Part shown: one piece after another, positions 31,799-41,763 of the stretch
Position numbering within the stretch: position 1 is the stretch's first letter
Layout: every line of letters begins with the position of its first letter
NCBI GenBank assembly: GCA_933822405.4
Contig: CAKOGP040000058.1
Coordinates: 8,069 to 72,068, forward strand
Direction of reading: 5' to 3'
Length of the DNA: 64,000 nt
Source: Cylindrotheca closterium
Taxonomy: Eukaryota > Bacillariophyta > Bacillariophyceae > Bacillariales > Bacillariaceae
Translations under genes and position numbers: made by a program
The notes under the pieces: model-generated
Databases searched by the model: none
What the model was told of the DNA's origin: nothing
The model's input: only the letters and a program-made list of their open reading frames with translations

Positions 31799-33120
31799 AT
31801 GAAGATTTCCTGCAGCATCATCACTTTGGTAACCTTATTGTTGGGTTCTTTGGCATCTTTCGCCAAGGGCCAAGTAGCGCCGCTTTACGAGGCATTTGAT
31901 CTCGGTTTCTGTCGAGTTGATCCGGGAGATCTCGGTATTGCTCATGATCTCGCTTACGTTTTGGGCTGGGATCCTAACACTGCAGTTGAATGTGATCAAC
32001 TCTGTCGGGACAATGATCCTTTCCAAGGCTTGCGAGGTTTCTCGGAAGGAGGCACTTCCAATGCCTGCAGTTGCTGGTATGACAATGGACTATCTCCCGG
32101 AGAGGGTGGAAACTGCCCAAGCGTCTTTACTGGGTGCAACACTGCCCAAATAGGAACTGGCGAGATTGAAGCAACTGTCGATTGGGGGTTTGGACGAACA
32201 TGCTTCAAGTATAATCGGTTTCCTGTGGGATCCGAAGCCAACGGCGATCCTCATTGTAAGAACTTCATGAATGGCACGAGTTGTTTTCACAGTATTGTTG
32301 GTTCTTTCTCATCAGTCTCACACCTTTATTTCATTTCTGTTTTCCAAATTCCGTAATACTAAATACAGTCCGAACCTGGAAGAACGAACATTTCGAGTTC
32401 CATGGACAGTGCGACATTGTCATGACCAAGGTCAAGAACTTTGCCAACAAGGACATCGATCTCGACATTCACCTTCGTACTAGCATGGTCCGATACTGGA
32501 GCTACATCAAGGCCGCTTCCATCCGTATTGGAAATGATATCCTCGAAGTTCAAGGCTCGTCGGCTGCCAAGGAAGATGGCGAGGACAAGCGTCATCACTG
32601 GATCAATTTTGAGTACCGTGGGGATATCGCGGACCTTGGTGGCTTTCCAGTCACTATTAGCCCTCGCAACGACAAGTACATTATCGATCTTGATAGTGCC
32701 TACCCGGGCCAAATGATTGAAATCAAGACCTACAAGGAATTCGTTGGGGTCAAGATTATCGGAGCTACCGAAGAATCGTTTGGCAATGCTGTCGGTATCA
32801 CTGGCGATTTCAATACTGGCAATACCTATGCTCGCGATGGCAACACGGTGCTGAACGACTTCAATGAGTTGGGCATGGAATGGCAAGTCTTGCCAAGTGA
32901 TGGCAAGCTCTTTCATGAAATGGCTCGTCCTCAATTTCCAGAACTTTGCTACCTTCCAGAAGATCCCCGTGGGGAACGTGGTCGCCGCTTGGATGAGTCT
33001 AATATTACAAAAGAAGAAGCGGAAGCTGCTTGTGCTGGCCTCGACGATGAATTTGATCGCAAGGGATGTATATACGACATCCTTGCCACTCAAGACTTGG
33101 ACATGGTTGGAGCGTACTAA
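31799..33120 (+). CDS. Secreted VWD-domain protein 1, two exons
   Basis: Exons 31799-32255 and 32369-33120 join in phase 1 to give 402 residues. Exon 1 encodes a signal peptide (LVTLLLGSLASFAKG) and a Cys-rich domain with ECDQLCRDND...LRGFSEGG and CSCWYDNG, which resembles WSC-like carbohydrate-binding folds only loosely. The splice creates GDPHFRTW, the start of a von Willebrand factor D-type domain; the VWD exon continues with FHGQCDIVM, then a beta-rich body and GITGDF. Near the end GRRLDESNIT contains an RRL site, followed by a conserved tail (CAGLDDEFDRKGCIYDIL ... GAY). VWD domains mediate adhesion and multimerisation in secreted proteins. Two more copies lie at 53797 and 56572. Confidence 0.88.
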
Positions 33121-34285
33121 AGTGGAGTATACTATGCTGGATGTAGGTAGTTGCTGTAAGCATCGAAAGGTACCTGTGGGTGGATCTGGCACCTTTCGAC
33201 TATGACTGGTCAGTTAGTGATAGAGAATAATGGTTTGAGATGATCCTTGATATTCCTTGCACCAAAAAAGCCTCGTCGTCATCCAATCATCATCATATAA
33301 AAACCTTGTCGGACAAGTGCAAGTCAAATCAAGATTGACAATAATACCGAATTTGGATTCACAAGGTCAACCAAGGAAGGTTGGAGCCAAGTATTTGAAA
33401 CATACTGCTGAAACGGTACTGGTACGACTGTCGGAAGGATACGGGAACGAAGAACTTTTCAAATGGTGCACCACCTAATTGAGACAATGACTTGATTCTA
33501 AAGGTGCCAGTAGGCCATGACAGTTGAATTCGATTTCTTTCAGAGGAGCATCCTGGTGCTATTAGGGACGACTAAACGATACTAGTCAAGGTTGAAAAAA
33601 TAGTTTCTGACGTTGGAAGTATCCATCACCTCTTTTTGTACAAGCGCTAGTCAATTTCCGTCCCTCCCTACACCCCGCACCCATTCTTCAGCACAGCTTG
33701 AAGTGATCCTAGGTGATGGGGACTGCAGCGCTTTCTCATGATCCGATGCCAAGGTTGGTAGTTAGGACAAAGTGCAACAGTGCTTGTTAAGGCAAAGGCA
33801 TGATGCTGCTGGATCCGTGTGTAGTCTTCTTACCGGCACCGCTGGGAAAATCAATATTTACTCCCAAGAATTGTATGCTAATTTTCTATTTCCTGGCCGT
33901 TCCTGTCCCCCAAATCACCATTTTCACCATTTCAATGCCTTAGGACAGTACTAATCAAATGGAGATAGTCTACTTTTAGTGATGGCCCGCTGCGATTATT
34001 GGGTCAGACCACTAAAAATGGGTTATTCTTATTGATTCTGCTGATGCAAAGAAACTATTTTATTAGACTGTTGGCTGTATAGTGTACAGCAGTTGCAAAA
34101 TAGCTGTACTTCATATTTCAATTCAGTTAGCTTTCACTACAAAGTACCTGTACAAGATCTTGTCATCACATCTTCTTTCCCCACCTATGCATGTGCGCAA
34201 GGGATTTCTTCATTGTCGTGACTTGGTTCCCCAGATTTCTTTGACCTCGTTTTTCCGTTACTCCCAACTATTTCATCTTTCTTAT
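33121..34285. other. Intergenic region
   Basis: No gene supported. The first 90 bp after the stop resemble the 3' flank of VWD gene 2 (55121-55210). The rest has short uninformative open frames. Confidence 0.5.
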
Positions 34286-34891
34286 TTACAGGACTACTCC
34301 AAGGTGGTTTCCCAAGCGCTTGCGTCTGTCAGCAACACGCGCATCCAGAGGAAGTGCATAAAAGAGAAGCAATTCCTGAAGTTCCTGGCCAGTAGCCTGT
34401 GAGAGCTGGTTCTGATCTGCTGGAAACCACATGGATTGATTATAATCCCGAGGAGTGTTTCCATCCAACTCTCTACTCACTTGAGCAATTGCATCGGCAG
34501 TGGAACGACGGGAAAAATTTCTTGATTTCTGGGACTCGATCGTGATGCGTGTCTGCATTTGCTGCATCTGAGTCTGCATCTGGGTCTGCATTTGCTGCAT
34601 CTGGGTCTGCATTTGCTGCATCTGGGTCTGCATTTGCTGCATCTGGGTCTGCATCTGGGTCTGCATCTGCTGTGCCCACGCAGGAGTCGGACCGTCCAAA
34701 TGCGCTGATTCCACTTTACGCTTGCGGCGTTTTGCTTCGAAAAGTTCGTCCATAGTGATGAGGTGTGGATGATGACGACGTAAGAGCTTGCGGGTCTCGT
34801 ACTGTTGGGCTGCAGCTATGATATTGTGCAACAAAAGTGGATCGCCCGACACTACAGCCGCCGCTGTGATCTCAGGATGTCCAGAATCCAA
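34286..34891 (-). CDS. Coiled-coil protein with QMQT repeats and SAP-like C-terminus
   Basis: The frame is open from about 34960 to 34286 with no ATG until 34753 (MDELFEAKRRKRK). It either starts there (155 residues) or has an upstream exon; an AG near 34949 could be the acceptor. The upstream part (HNIIAAAQQYETRKLLRRHHPH) looks protein-like. A basic KRRKRK patch suggests a nuclear protein. A tandem QMQTQMQ array then predicts a coiled coil. The last 40 residues (LSQATGQELQELLLFYALPL...RRKRLGNHLG) resemble a SAP helix-hinge-helix, a DNA-binding fold. It is divergent from the transposase-like gene at 35640, and the two could belong to one element, though no terminal repeats were found. Confidence 0.5.
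   Translation of the reverse strand: MDSGHPEITAAAVVSGDPLLLHNIIAAAQQYETRKLLRRHHPHLITMDELFEAKRRKRKVESAHLDGPTPAWAQQMQTQMQTQMQQMQTQMQQMQTQMQQMQTQMQTQMQQMQTRITIESQKSRNFSRRSTADAIAQVSRELDGNTPRDYNQSMWFPADQNQLSQATGQELQELLLFYALPLDARVADRRKRLGNHLGVVL
34555..34672 (-). repeat. Coding minisatellite (21-bp unit, QMQTQMQ)
   Basis: Tandem copies of a unit alternating CATTTGCTG and CATCTGGGTCTG on the plus strand. They encode the Gln/Met/Thr coiled coil, and copy number probably varies between alleles. Confidence 0.85.
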
Positions 34892-35518
34892 TGGGTCAAG
34901 AGCGGGAATAGCTTGTGCGTACGCTGTATTCTCGGTGGATCGAACGAGGCTGCAGTATCTCTACAGGTTTGGTTTGTGAATAAGAGCGGCTGTCTTGTTT
35001 TGTTCTTCTCCCACGCACGGCAGCTCAAATGAATGCAATTTTTATTAAAAACGGCAAGGCTATGAATTTAGTTAACTTTATCGTGTCACGTGACACTCCT
35101 TGCGCGGCCCGTGCCCCACGCAAAAAAGGTACCAGGTACCTGGTACCAAGTACATAGCATGTAGCTGTGGCAATTTCGGAAAAATGCTGGAGTGGCCGGC
35201 GCGTTCTCACAGCTGTTCGAATGTTTCTTTTTTAAAATAAAAGCAGCGCGTTAATTCAACGTTTTCGTTATTGCTACCCGGGGATATTATCGTAGTGGGC
35301 TACTATTTACTTAGGAACGAAAGATATTCATGCGCGCATTCTAAATATTTTTAGCTATATATTTCCCATAGTACTATCCATCAGTTAAGTACGTCGACGT
35401 CTCAACCGATCCGGCAAATTCGACATGCCCCATCGTGCCTCTTCCCTCAAAATCATCATTGGTCCCTCATTGTAAAGTTCAATTCGTCAACACAACATTC
35501 CATCGCATCACAAAAACA
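34892..35518. other. Intergenic region with a 20-bp palindrome
   Basis: No gene seen. It lies between two divergent ORFs that may belong to one transposon. A perfect palindrome of three GGTACC words is at 35128-35147, and GTCACGTGAC (a palindromic CACGTG E-box core) is at about 35084-35093. Confidence 0.6.
35128..35147. repeat. Perfect 20-bp palindrome
   Basis: GGTACCAGGTACCTGGTACC reads the same on both strands and is a triple GGTACC word. Confidence 0.95.
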
Positions 35519-35639
35519 ATGCCCACTCTTGTAGATGCTCTTTTAGATGTCGAGACTGGCGAAATTGCTTCACCAAATGAGGCGCAGCTTGGACGATTCC
35601 CACACAATCTAGGCGGAGCAACAAGAACACCTTGTCAGA

Positions 35640-38384
35640 ATGGGGCAAACATGGCCATCACAAATCCGAATCGTCATCATAGTGATAGTTACAGTGAAAG
35701 CGAAAGCGAAAGCAACTTTTGGAACAACTATTGGAACAACTACTGGCACGACTATTGGAAGACGAAGATGGGACCCCAATCGCAAAACCAGAATGGTTTT
35801 GCGATTGGCGTATACAAGGGAAAGTGAAGTCCGCATGGGCACTTTGAAAGGCGTCCCGAATTGGATGCTCGACAATGTCAAGACTGCCAATGAGCTTGAT
35901 GACGACGATGATGAAGACTCCCACGATGCATCCGATTTTGTCCAAGACATGCGTCACTGCGTTGACAAAGCCATGTCAACTGCCAATGACAAAGACTCTT
36001 CCTTGAATTTTGCTTTCTCATGCAAAGCCCCACCTGTCATTGTCATTGCAATTCATAATATCAGTGAACAGTTTGGCCATAGACGACCTCCGAGTACATC
36101 TGCAACACTACCAATGACTCCAGATTTTGTGAAGAAGATTGAGCGGTACTATGAGATATTTCCCCAAGGCTCATGTCAGTTTGAGTTTCCCAAAGACTTG
36201 AATAAAGACCCAAGTCCAAACTATCATCAACTGGAAGGGCAGAAGATTATCTATTTGGATTGGAATCTGTGCCATCCTGATGTGATACTGCCATGTCCAG
36301 TCTGTGCATACAATGTGCGCAATGGCGGTGCTGCATCACACTCTGACTCATTCTTGGTGCACACACGCTGCAATTTTCGGAAGAACCAAGGAAGTCTCTT
36401 TCCAATATGGAACTTCGATGGCTCGATTACTTGGTGTGCAGTCATGGTTTACCAATGTCAACATTGTGAGGAAAACGTCAGTGGTAATGATGGCCGTCTA
36501 CTCAATATGCTGCCGCCCCATGTTTCAGCAACATATCCTGTATTGCCCAAGTATGCTTGCGGTGGATTTCACTTACACAAGGATGCAAGCAGATTCTTAG
36601 AGTCCATGATGAAGACATATGGAAATGGGGACATGGTCAGCAATTTGCTGCAACAATCTGTTGGTATCCACTATACCCAGAAGGCAGTATCATACCTGAG
36701 CAAGCATCCTAGTCGCCCTTTCATGAAGTTGGAAGAGTTCACAAACGGCAATTGGCCTCCCAGTGGAGCTACACTGCGACGACTCTTCGAGAGTGCAGAA
36801 TACTCTCCTCTCAACATTTATGGATACTCTAATTTTGAGCGGTACACTCGAGAATGTCAAAGTGTGACAGTGGTGGAAACGGAATCCATTGCAACGGACC
36901 ACACCTTCCAAGTCACCAATGCCTATGGTAACAAGGAAGGGATGAAAGCAATGTTCACCTGCATCAAAGCGCCGTCAAAGGAGATGGTCGCAATAGTAGG
37001 GGTGCCCTCTACAAAACTCCAAGATGCCGCACATTGCTTGAAGCAGAGCTGTATCAAACGTGGAATGAAGCCGTCGGTTATCTCAACTGACACGATGCCA
37101 CATGGAGAAGAGTTTTGGAAGGAACTCTATGGAGAAGATATACATTGTCAACTGGGTCTTTTCCACTTACTCACAAGAATATATAGCACCTTGGATCGCC
37201 GTTCCAATCTCTTTGGGGAGTGCTTGCTTGCATTGAAAGAATGCATCTATAGATATGATCCGGCAGATTTGAAGAATGTGAGGGAAGCGCTCAAGGCTGG
37301 AACTCTTTCAAACGAAGGGAAACAGTACACAGATGCAGAAATTGATGATATGCAACGCACCAAAGTTTTCTCTCGCCGTTATTCCAAGTACCTGAAGAAA
37401 GAGTTCCACAGTGCAGTTCAAATTCAATCCAATCTTGCTGCTTGGATTGAGAATTGGGATCATGAGGAGGACGATTTCCAGAGACCTGTTTTTACTTATA
37501 AGACAGCAGATGCTACAACGAACCAGTATGACAAGATTAGCTATGTACTTGACTGCATGAGAGCTGAAACCTACACTGCAATCCCGGCACCACCAGGTTC
37601 AAAACATGGGCTTCCAACATTCAAAAGCAACCGCCCCGAATCCATGTTGGAGAAGTTCCATGAATTGTTGGCCCACTACTGCAATATTGGGTGTGGCGAT
37701 GAATTTGCAAATGCTATAATAATGAAAGGATGGGCGGAGTACAATGTCACTGCAAGACACCGCTACTACTGCATGAGAAAGCGATCTGCAAACCAACTTG
37801 AACAACTTCGAGCGCTTGATATAACTCCTACGTTCCTTGACCATTCTTTGTTACACTGCATCAATGAACAGTCACGGGATCTTGGACATGGTGATCTGTT
37901 TAGCAACTATGAGAAACCACCCAGTAAGAACAACGGTGAAGTATTCCTCAAGAACTACTTCAACCAACAGGTGGAACGGAACAAGAACCAATTGTTTGAC
38001 AAAGACTCAAAACAGTGCACTTGCAATGAATGCAAGATCCCAGCTGGGCCTCCTACAGAGATTCCTGCAGTGCCTGCAGCTGTTGTTGAAGATAACAACT
38101 CTCGTCTACTCACTTGTCAACTCACTTGTCAAATGGACTTGATGGCACTTGATGGGACTTCTACTGCCACCAATGCAGTGACAGAAACGCCTCCAATGCA
38201 GGTAGACCCACCAAGGCGTCGACAAACCTTTGGATACTGTTTTCCTTTCCATCCATACCGGTGCGATGATCTCCAAAATTATGTCAAGAGAAGACAAGCT
38301 GGCGAGATGGTACGTGGAAGACCACCACACAGTTTCAACTGTCCTACTAAGTCAATGTTGAAGGGCTGGGCTCCAGTTGATTGA
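35640..38384 (+). CDS. DDE-transposase-like protein with zinc-binding N-terminal domain
   Basis: Open frame of 914 codons. Residues from about 66 on (MGTLKGVPNW...) look real. The first 65 look like an out-of-frame reading, because another frame from ATG 35519 (MPTLVDALLDVETGEIASP, then SESESES and NNYWNNYW) is more protein-like and ends at 35827. The N-terminus therefore probably starts at 35519 with an intron or frameshift before 35836. A Cys-rich region (CPVCAYN, CNFRKNQG, YQCQHC, YACGGFHLHKD) resembles zinc domains of eukaryotic transposon proteins. A DDE-like core follows: IATDHTFQVTNAYG (first Asp), VISTDTMPHGEEFWKELYG (second Asp) and CQLGLFHLLTRI. A Cys cluster (CTCNEC) lies near the end. 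It could be a transposase or a domesticated descendant; the family was not identified. Confidence 0.65.
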   Translation: MGQTWPSQIRIVIIVIVTVKAKAKATFGTTIGTTTGTTIGRRRWDPNRKTRMVLRLAYTRESEVRMGTLKGVPNWMLDNVKTANELDDDDDEDSHDASDFVQDMRHCVDKAMSTANDKDSSLNFAFSCKAPPVIVIAIHNISEQFGHRRPPSTSATLPMTPDFVKKIERYYEIFPQGSCQFEFPKDLNKDPSPNYHQLEGQKIIYLDWNLCHPDVILPCPVCAYNVRNGGAASHSDSFLVHTRCNFRKNQGSLFPIWNFDGSITWCAVMVYQCQHCEENVSGNDGRLLNMLPPHVSATYPVLPKYACGGFHLHKDASRFLESMMKTYGNGDMVSNLLQQSVGIHYTQKAVSYLSKHPSRPFMKLEEFTNGNWPPSGATLRRLFESAEYSPLNIYGYSNFERYTRECQSVTVVETESIATDHTFQVTNAYGNKEGMKAMFTCIKAPSKEMVAIVGVPSTKLQDAAHCLKQSCIKRGMKPSVISTDTMPHGEEFWKELYGEDIHCQLGLFHLLTRIYSTLDRRSNLFGECLLALKECIYRYDPADLKNVREALKAGTLSNEGKQYTDAEIDDMQRTKVFSRRYSKYLKKEFHSAVQIQSNLAAWIENWDHEEDDFQRPVFTYKTADATTNQYDKISYVLDCMRAETYTAIPAPPGSKHGLPTFKSNRPESMLEKFHELLAHYCNIGCGDEFANAIIMKGWAEYNVTARHRYYCMRKRSANQLEQLRALDITPTFLDHSLLHCINEQSRDLGHGDLFSNYEKPPSKNNGEVFLKNYFNQQVERNKNQLFDKDSKQCTCNECKIPAGPPTEIPAVPAAVVEDNNSRLLTCQLTCQMDLMALDGTSTATNAVTETPPMQVDPPRRRQTFGYCFPFHPYRCDDLQNYVKRRQAGEMVRGRPPHSFNCPTKSMLKGWAPVD
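35776..35808. repeat. Perfect 15-bp inverted repeat with 3-nt loop
   Basis: The arms CCAATCGCAAAACCA and TGGTTTTGCGATTGG flank GAA. It lies in the stretch where the reading frame of the transposase-like gene seems to switch, so it may mark an insertion, an RNA hairpin, or an intron feature. Confidence 0.95.
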
Positions 38385-39465
38385 TTTTGTTCTTTCCAGC
38401 TATTCTTTGAAAATTAATAGTCACATTCGAATAGTACATAAATTATAGCTACATTCTAATATTCCTTGTTCCCAATTTTCCCGCAACATGTTCTACGCAA
38501 AAATTACACCATAGAAATATGCAGAGAATATTTTGTTCACCATATAAAAAATATATCTGTCGCGCGTTTCAGGAATCACACCATATAATCTCGAAATTCA
38601 ACATTATTGAACTAAAAATGGCTTTCAAACCAATTTTGATTGGTCAGTATTTCGACTGGAGCAAGAACGAATTTTGACAACAAACCAATACGTCAGTCTG
38701 CACTTCATCACGCAGATGACTTCTGCTTCTACTCGTCGTATCATCAAAGGTGAAATACCGGTACAGCGTACAGACAGTGAGGACTCCAAGAAAGACGGTC
38801 CTGCTGGCGCAAAATCCAGGCAAAAGCCCCCTCTGCCCCTCTGAATTACATGTCTTGCCCCCATCAAGCGCATTTCTTTTACTTAAGGATAGTGGACCAT
38901 GTACGACATGAAATATATTCAACGGATCAAAAAGCGTCAGATGGAATTCAGAATTTCCTTTCTCCTTTTTTCTCCTTCCCTTTCTTTTTTCCTTTTCCCC
39001 TCGTCTTTTGTCCCCCAATAGGAGCCTAATACCCCCCCAAAATCCTACCTGGGCAACCATGCCCCAAAGGCAGCTGTCAAGCCAACGCCAACTTCCACCC
39101 AGGTAGGAACGCCTTGTAATTGAGTTGTAAAAGATAATCGGGTGGGATTCTGGAAGACTTTGCCAGCAGTAATACTGCTCTATCCGAGCCTCGAGCTCAA
39201 ATGATCCTGTAACTTTCGTCGACAGTGAATCCCGCATGACTCACTCGCAGACCAATTAAACGACTCACTCGGAACTCGGAGACGTGCGGGAAGATGATGA
39301 CGCCGGATGGATGTTTCTTCGTTTGCACCGATTATCGAACCACCAAGACGTTGGATTCATCACGACAGCAGCATCCCACTCCCACAGAGCTATTTTCTTC
39401 ACTGCAGTCTGATACGAAGCAGCGTGCGGTAAAGCTAAAAGGTCAACAAGAAAGAAAAACAAAAA
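38385..39465. other. Intergenic region
   Basis: No gene that I can support. A minus-strand open frame (38644-39237) has low-complexity composition and no recognisable motif. An inverted pair TCCTACCTGGG / CCCAGGTAGGA lies at 39043-39053 and 39098-39108. A polypyrimidine (CT-rich) tract covers about 38955-39015. Confidence 0.5.
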
Positions 39466-41637
39466 ATGAGCCCACGATTGGACGACGTCTACGCAGACGA
39501 GAATCATCGAGTTGAGGAATCATCATCGTCCTCACCTTTGCAGGAGACATACTCTCGCTCTCGGATTTCGGCGATACTAGCCCAGTGCGACGTAGTGAAA
39601 AGATCGTCGGCAGCATATCTTTCCACAACTGATTCCTCCTCCGCTTCTTCAGGTGACTCCGCCGTGTCATGTGGTGGTGCCGAGTCAGCACAGCATGAAT
39701 CTCCAGAATCTCCTCCCTACTTGTTCGCAGACCATTGTCGGAACTTGTACTTAAAGACAGAAAATACAGATGATCATCAGTACTGGTACTGCGATTGGAC
39801 CAACTACTTTGTACCCTTCAATCACACGAATTTTCGAAACGAATTCAAGAGTTTTCCAAAGCTGGAAAATGTGGTCAAGGACTATTGCCAACCCTTTCGC
39901 ACCCACGCCGAATTGCAAAACATGTATGTCGGATTGGATACAGAATCTATGCCACGCGTGACCGTCACGGAAGGAGGCAAGGATGGTCCAGAACCCTATG
40001 CAGTACGAACGACAATGATTCATTTGCGACCGGATGCCAAACAGAACTTGATTCTGCAAGCAGTGCACCAGGCCTTCATGGCGTTGCACCCAACATATTA
40101 TCATATCATTAAGAGTACCATGCATGAGTTCCAAGCATTGGGCGGTCATGGAACCGTTTCTTTGGTATTGGTGGCGAATGTAGTTACGCACAAAACGAGT
40201 TTGGAACGTCATCTTTTGTTGCGATTTTATCATGCAGAACAGCTGGGCGAGTATCTGACGGAGAGTCAGCTTGATGATGATTTGGAAATTGAATTGGATC
40301 TAAATAAGGGACGAGCAGAAGAAAAGAAGAAGATAAAGAATATCGTTATCAACAGCCGAGAGGATCAGCCAATGTCGCCACTCAAGAGTCAGCATACAAG
40401 ATTGAACGAACTCATATCAGAGGCTTCGGCTTTGGTCAAGCTTGTCCAACGACATGGATTTCTACCTTCACACCAAGCTCCAGGACCAACCCAGGAAGAA
40501 ACCTCACGAATATTACAATCCAAACATGGTCAAAGTTTCACTTCGAAATCCGTGCTGTCCGTCTTTTACAAGGATGTGCGAAACTTGTTTCCTTCTTTAT
40601 CGACCAAGGATAAACAGGTACTACAAGAATCTCACTCCTTGATGGAACGTATTTGGTCGGAATTGGAAATGGTTAAAGCCACTCATAACACTCTCATCAC
40701 GGAATCTTCCTCAAGATTTGGAATGAGGCCTTGTCAACCCAATTTGGATCGAGATTTCTGCTTTCACCTAGCTCAGATATCACAGCACAATATGCTTGCA
40801 GATTTGGCTCAGCAAATGGAAAAAGCAGAGACCATATTGCATGAAGCTCTTATGGAGTACGCCGACTTTGAAGCCTATCTCAAGCAGGTTATGCTGAATG
40901 ACTATCTCATTCGACTCAACAACAGCAAGCACAAAGACAAGAACAAGTTCAATCCAGATCATTCGTTGGACATGGGACAGGCTCCCATTCATATGAAGAA
41001 GCGAAAAATGGAAGAGTTTCCTTGGGACGATGTGGTGCGTAGAGCTCTGGACGAGGTGGCGCATCAAGTGGCAGCCAACTGCTTGGAAGCCTTTCGCCCA
41101 AAAGAGTCTTTGCAAATGTCAATCGATGCAACGCATCGTGTTTTTGTAGCCTTTGGTAAAGCTGATGATCAAGATCAATCCCAATTCTTGAAAAAGCTGT
41201 CCCGAAGGAACATGATAAAGGTGACTCAACAGCAAGCTCGAGTGAAATTACTGTTGGAAAAGATCATCCTTCTTCCACATTCCCATCCACATATACCGAG
41301 AGTAAAGCAATTGTCGAACCACTGGTACGAACTGACACTACAATCGAAAACCAGTAACATTCGTCGGGGTCCCATCCCCATTCTAAATTTTCAAACCAAA
41401 TTCGGAGGACAGGGTTGCATCACAAGTCATCAATTGATATTGGTCAAAGGAGTTTTTCGAACCGAAGTCTTGGTATGGGACTGGATGGATATTGACCTTG
41501 CTCATACTCCGGATCATCCTTTTGCAAAGGTCGCTGTTCTTGAAAATGGAAAACGAATCAGTGGATTCAATCCTCTCGGTGTTGATCCAGCTAAGATCGT
41601 AAAGATGGCCCAAACGCTGAAGGGGTTACAGGAGTAG
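39466..41637 (+). CDS. Large conserved-looking protein of unknown function
   Basis: 723 residues, one exon, ATG at 39466 in a good A-rich context. I do not recognise it. The N-terminus is Ser-rich and acidic (residues 1-85). From there the sequence is globular, with aromatic-rich blocks (HQYWYCDWTNYFVPFNHTNF; SVLSVFYKDVRNLFPSL) and a central helical part with Glu/Lys-rich segments. The end is beta-strand-like (VFRTEVLVWDWMDIDLAHTPDHPFAKVAVLENG). No signal peptide, TM or catalytic signature was seen. It is convergent with POP1, 126 bp apart. Codon use and length argue that it is a genuine gene. Confidence 0.75.
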   Translation: MSPRLDDVYADENHRVEESSSSSPLQETYSRSRISAILAQCDVVKRSSAAYLSTTDSSSASSGDSAVSCGGAESAQHESPESPPYLFADHCRNLYLKTENTDDHQYWYCDWTNYFVPFNHTNFRNEFKSFPKLENVVKDYCQPFRTHAELQNMYVGLDTESMPRVTVTEGGKDGPEPYAVRTTMIHLRPDAKQNLILQAVHQAFMALHPTYYHIIKSTMHEFQALGGHGTVSLVLVANVVTHKTSLERHLLLRFYHAEQLGEYLTESQLDDDLEIELDLNKGRAEEKKKIKNIVINSREDQPMSPLKSQHTRLNELISEASALVKLVQRHGFLPSHQAPGPTQEETSRILQSKHGQSFTSKSVLSVFYKDVRNLFPSLSTKDKQVLQESHSLMERIWSELEMVKATHNTLITESSSRFGMRPCQPNLDRDFCFHLAQISQHNMLADLAQQMEKAETILHEALMEYADFEAYLKQVMLNDYLIRLNNSKHKDKNKFNPDHSLDMGQAPIHMKKRKMEEFPWDDVVRRALDEVAHQVAANCLEAFRPKESLQMSIDATHRVFVAFGKADDQDQSQFLKKLSRRNMIKVTQQQARVKLLLEKIILLPHSHPHIPRVKQLSNHWYELTLQSKTSNIRRGPIPILNFQTKFGGQGCITSHQLILVKGVFRTEVLVWDWMDIDLAHTPDHPFAKVAVLENGKRISGFNPLGVDPAKIVKMAQTLKGLQE

Positions 41638-41763
41638 TAAAGACTCATGACGAGAAGAACAGGGTATTAAGAACTAGTGCAAGAGAGAAAATGTAGGCTA
41701 GTTTATTTGAGAAATGCTTCTTTAAATTCCAACGAATGCAAACATGCACTGGTAGCGACCCGT

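Noticed and set aside
32359..33192. Minus-strand ORFs opposite the VWD exons (also 54356-55195 and 57223-57942)
   Set aside because: Conserved only because the VWD exons on the other strand are conserved; no start context or motif of their own.
34555..34672. CRISPR-like regular repeats
   Set aside because: Contiguous 21-bp coding repeat with no spacers, in a eukaryotic genome.
38644..39237. Minus-strand ORF of 197 codons
   Set aside because: Low complexity, no motif, and overlaps a polypyrimidine tract.
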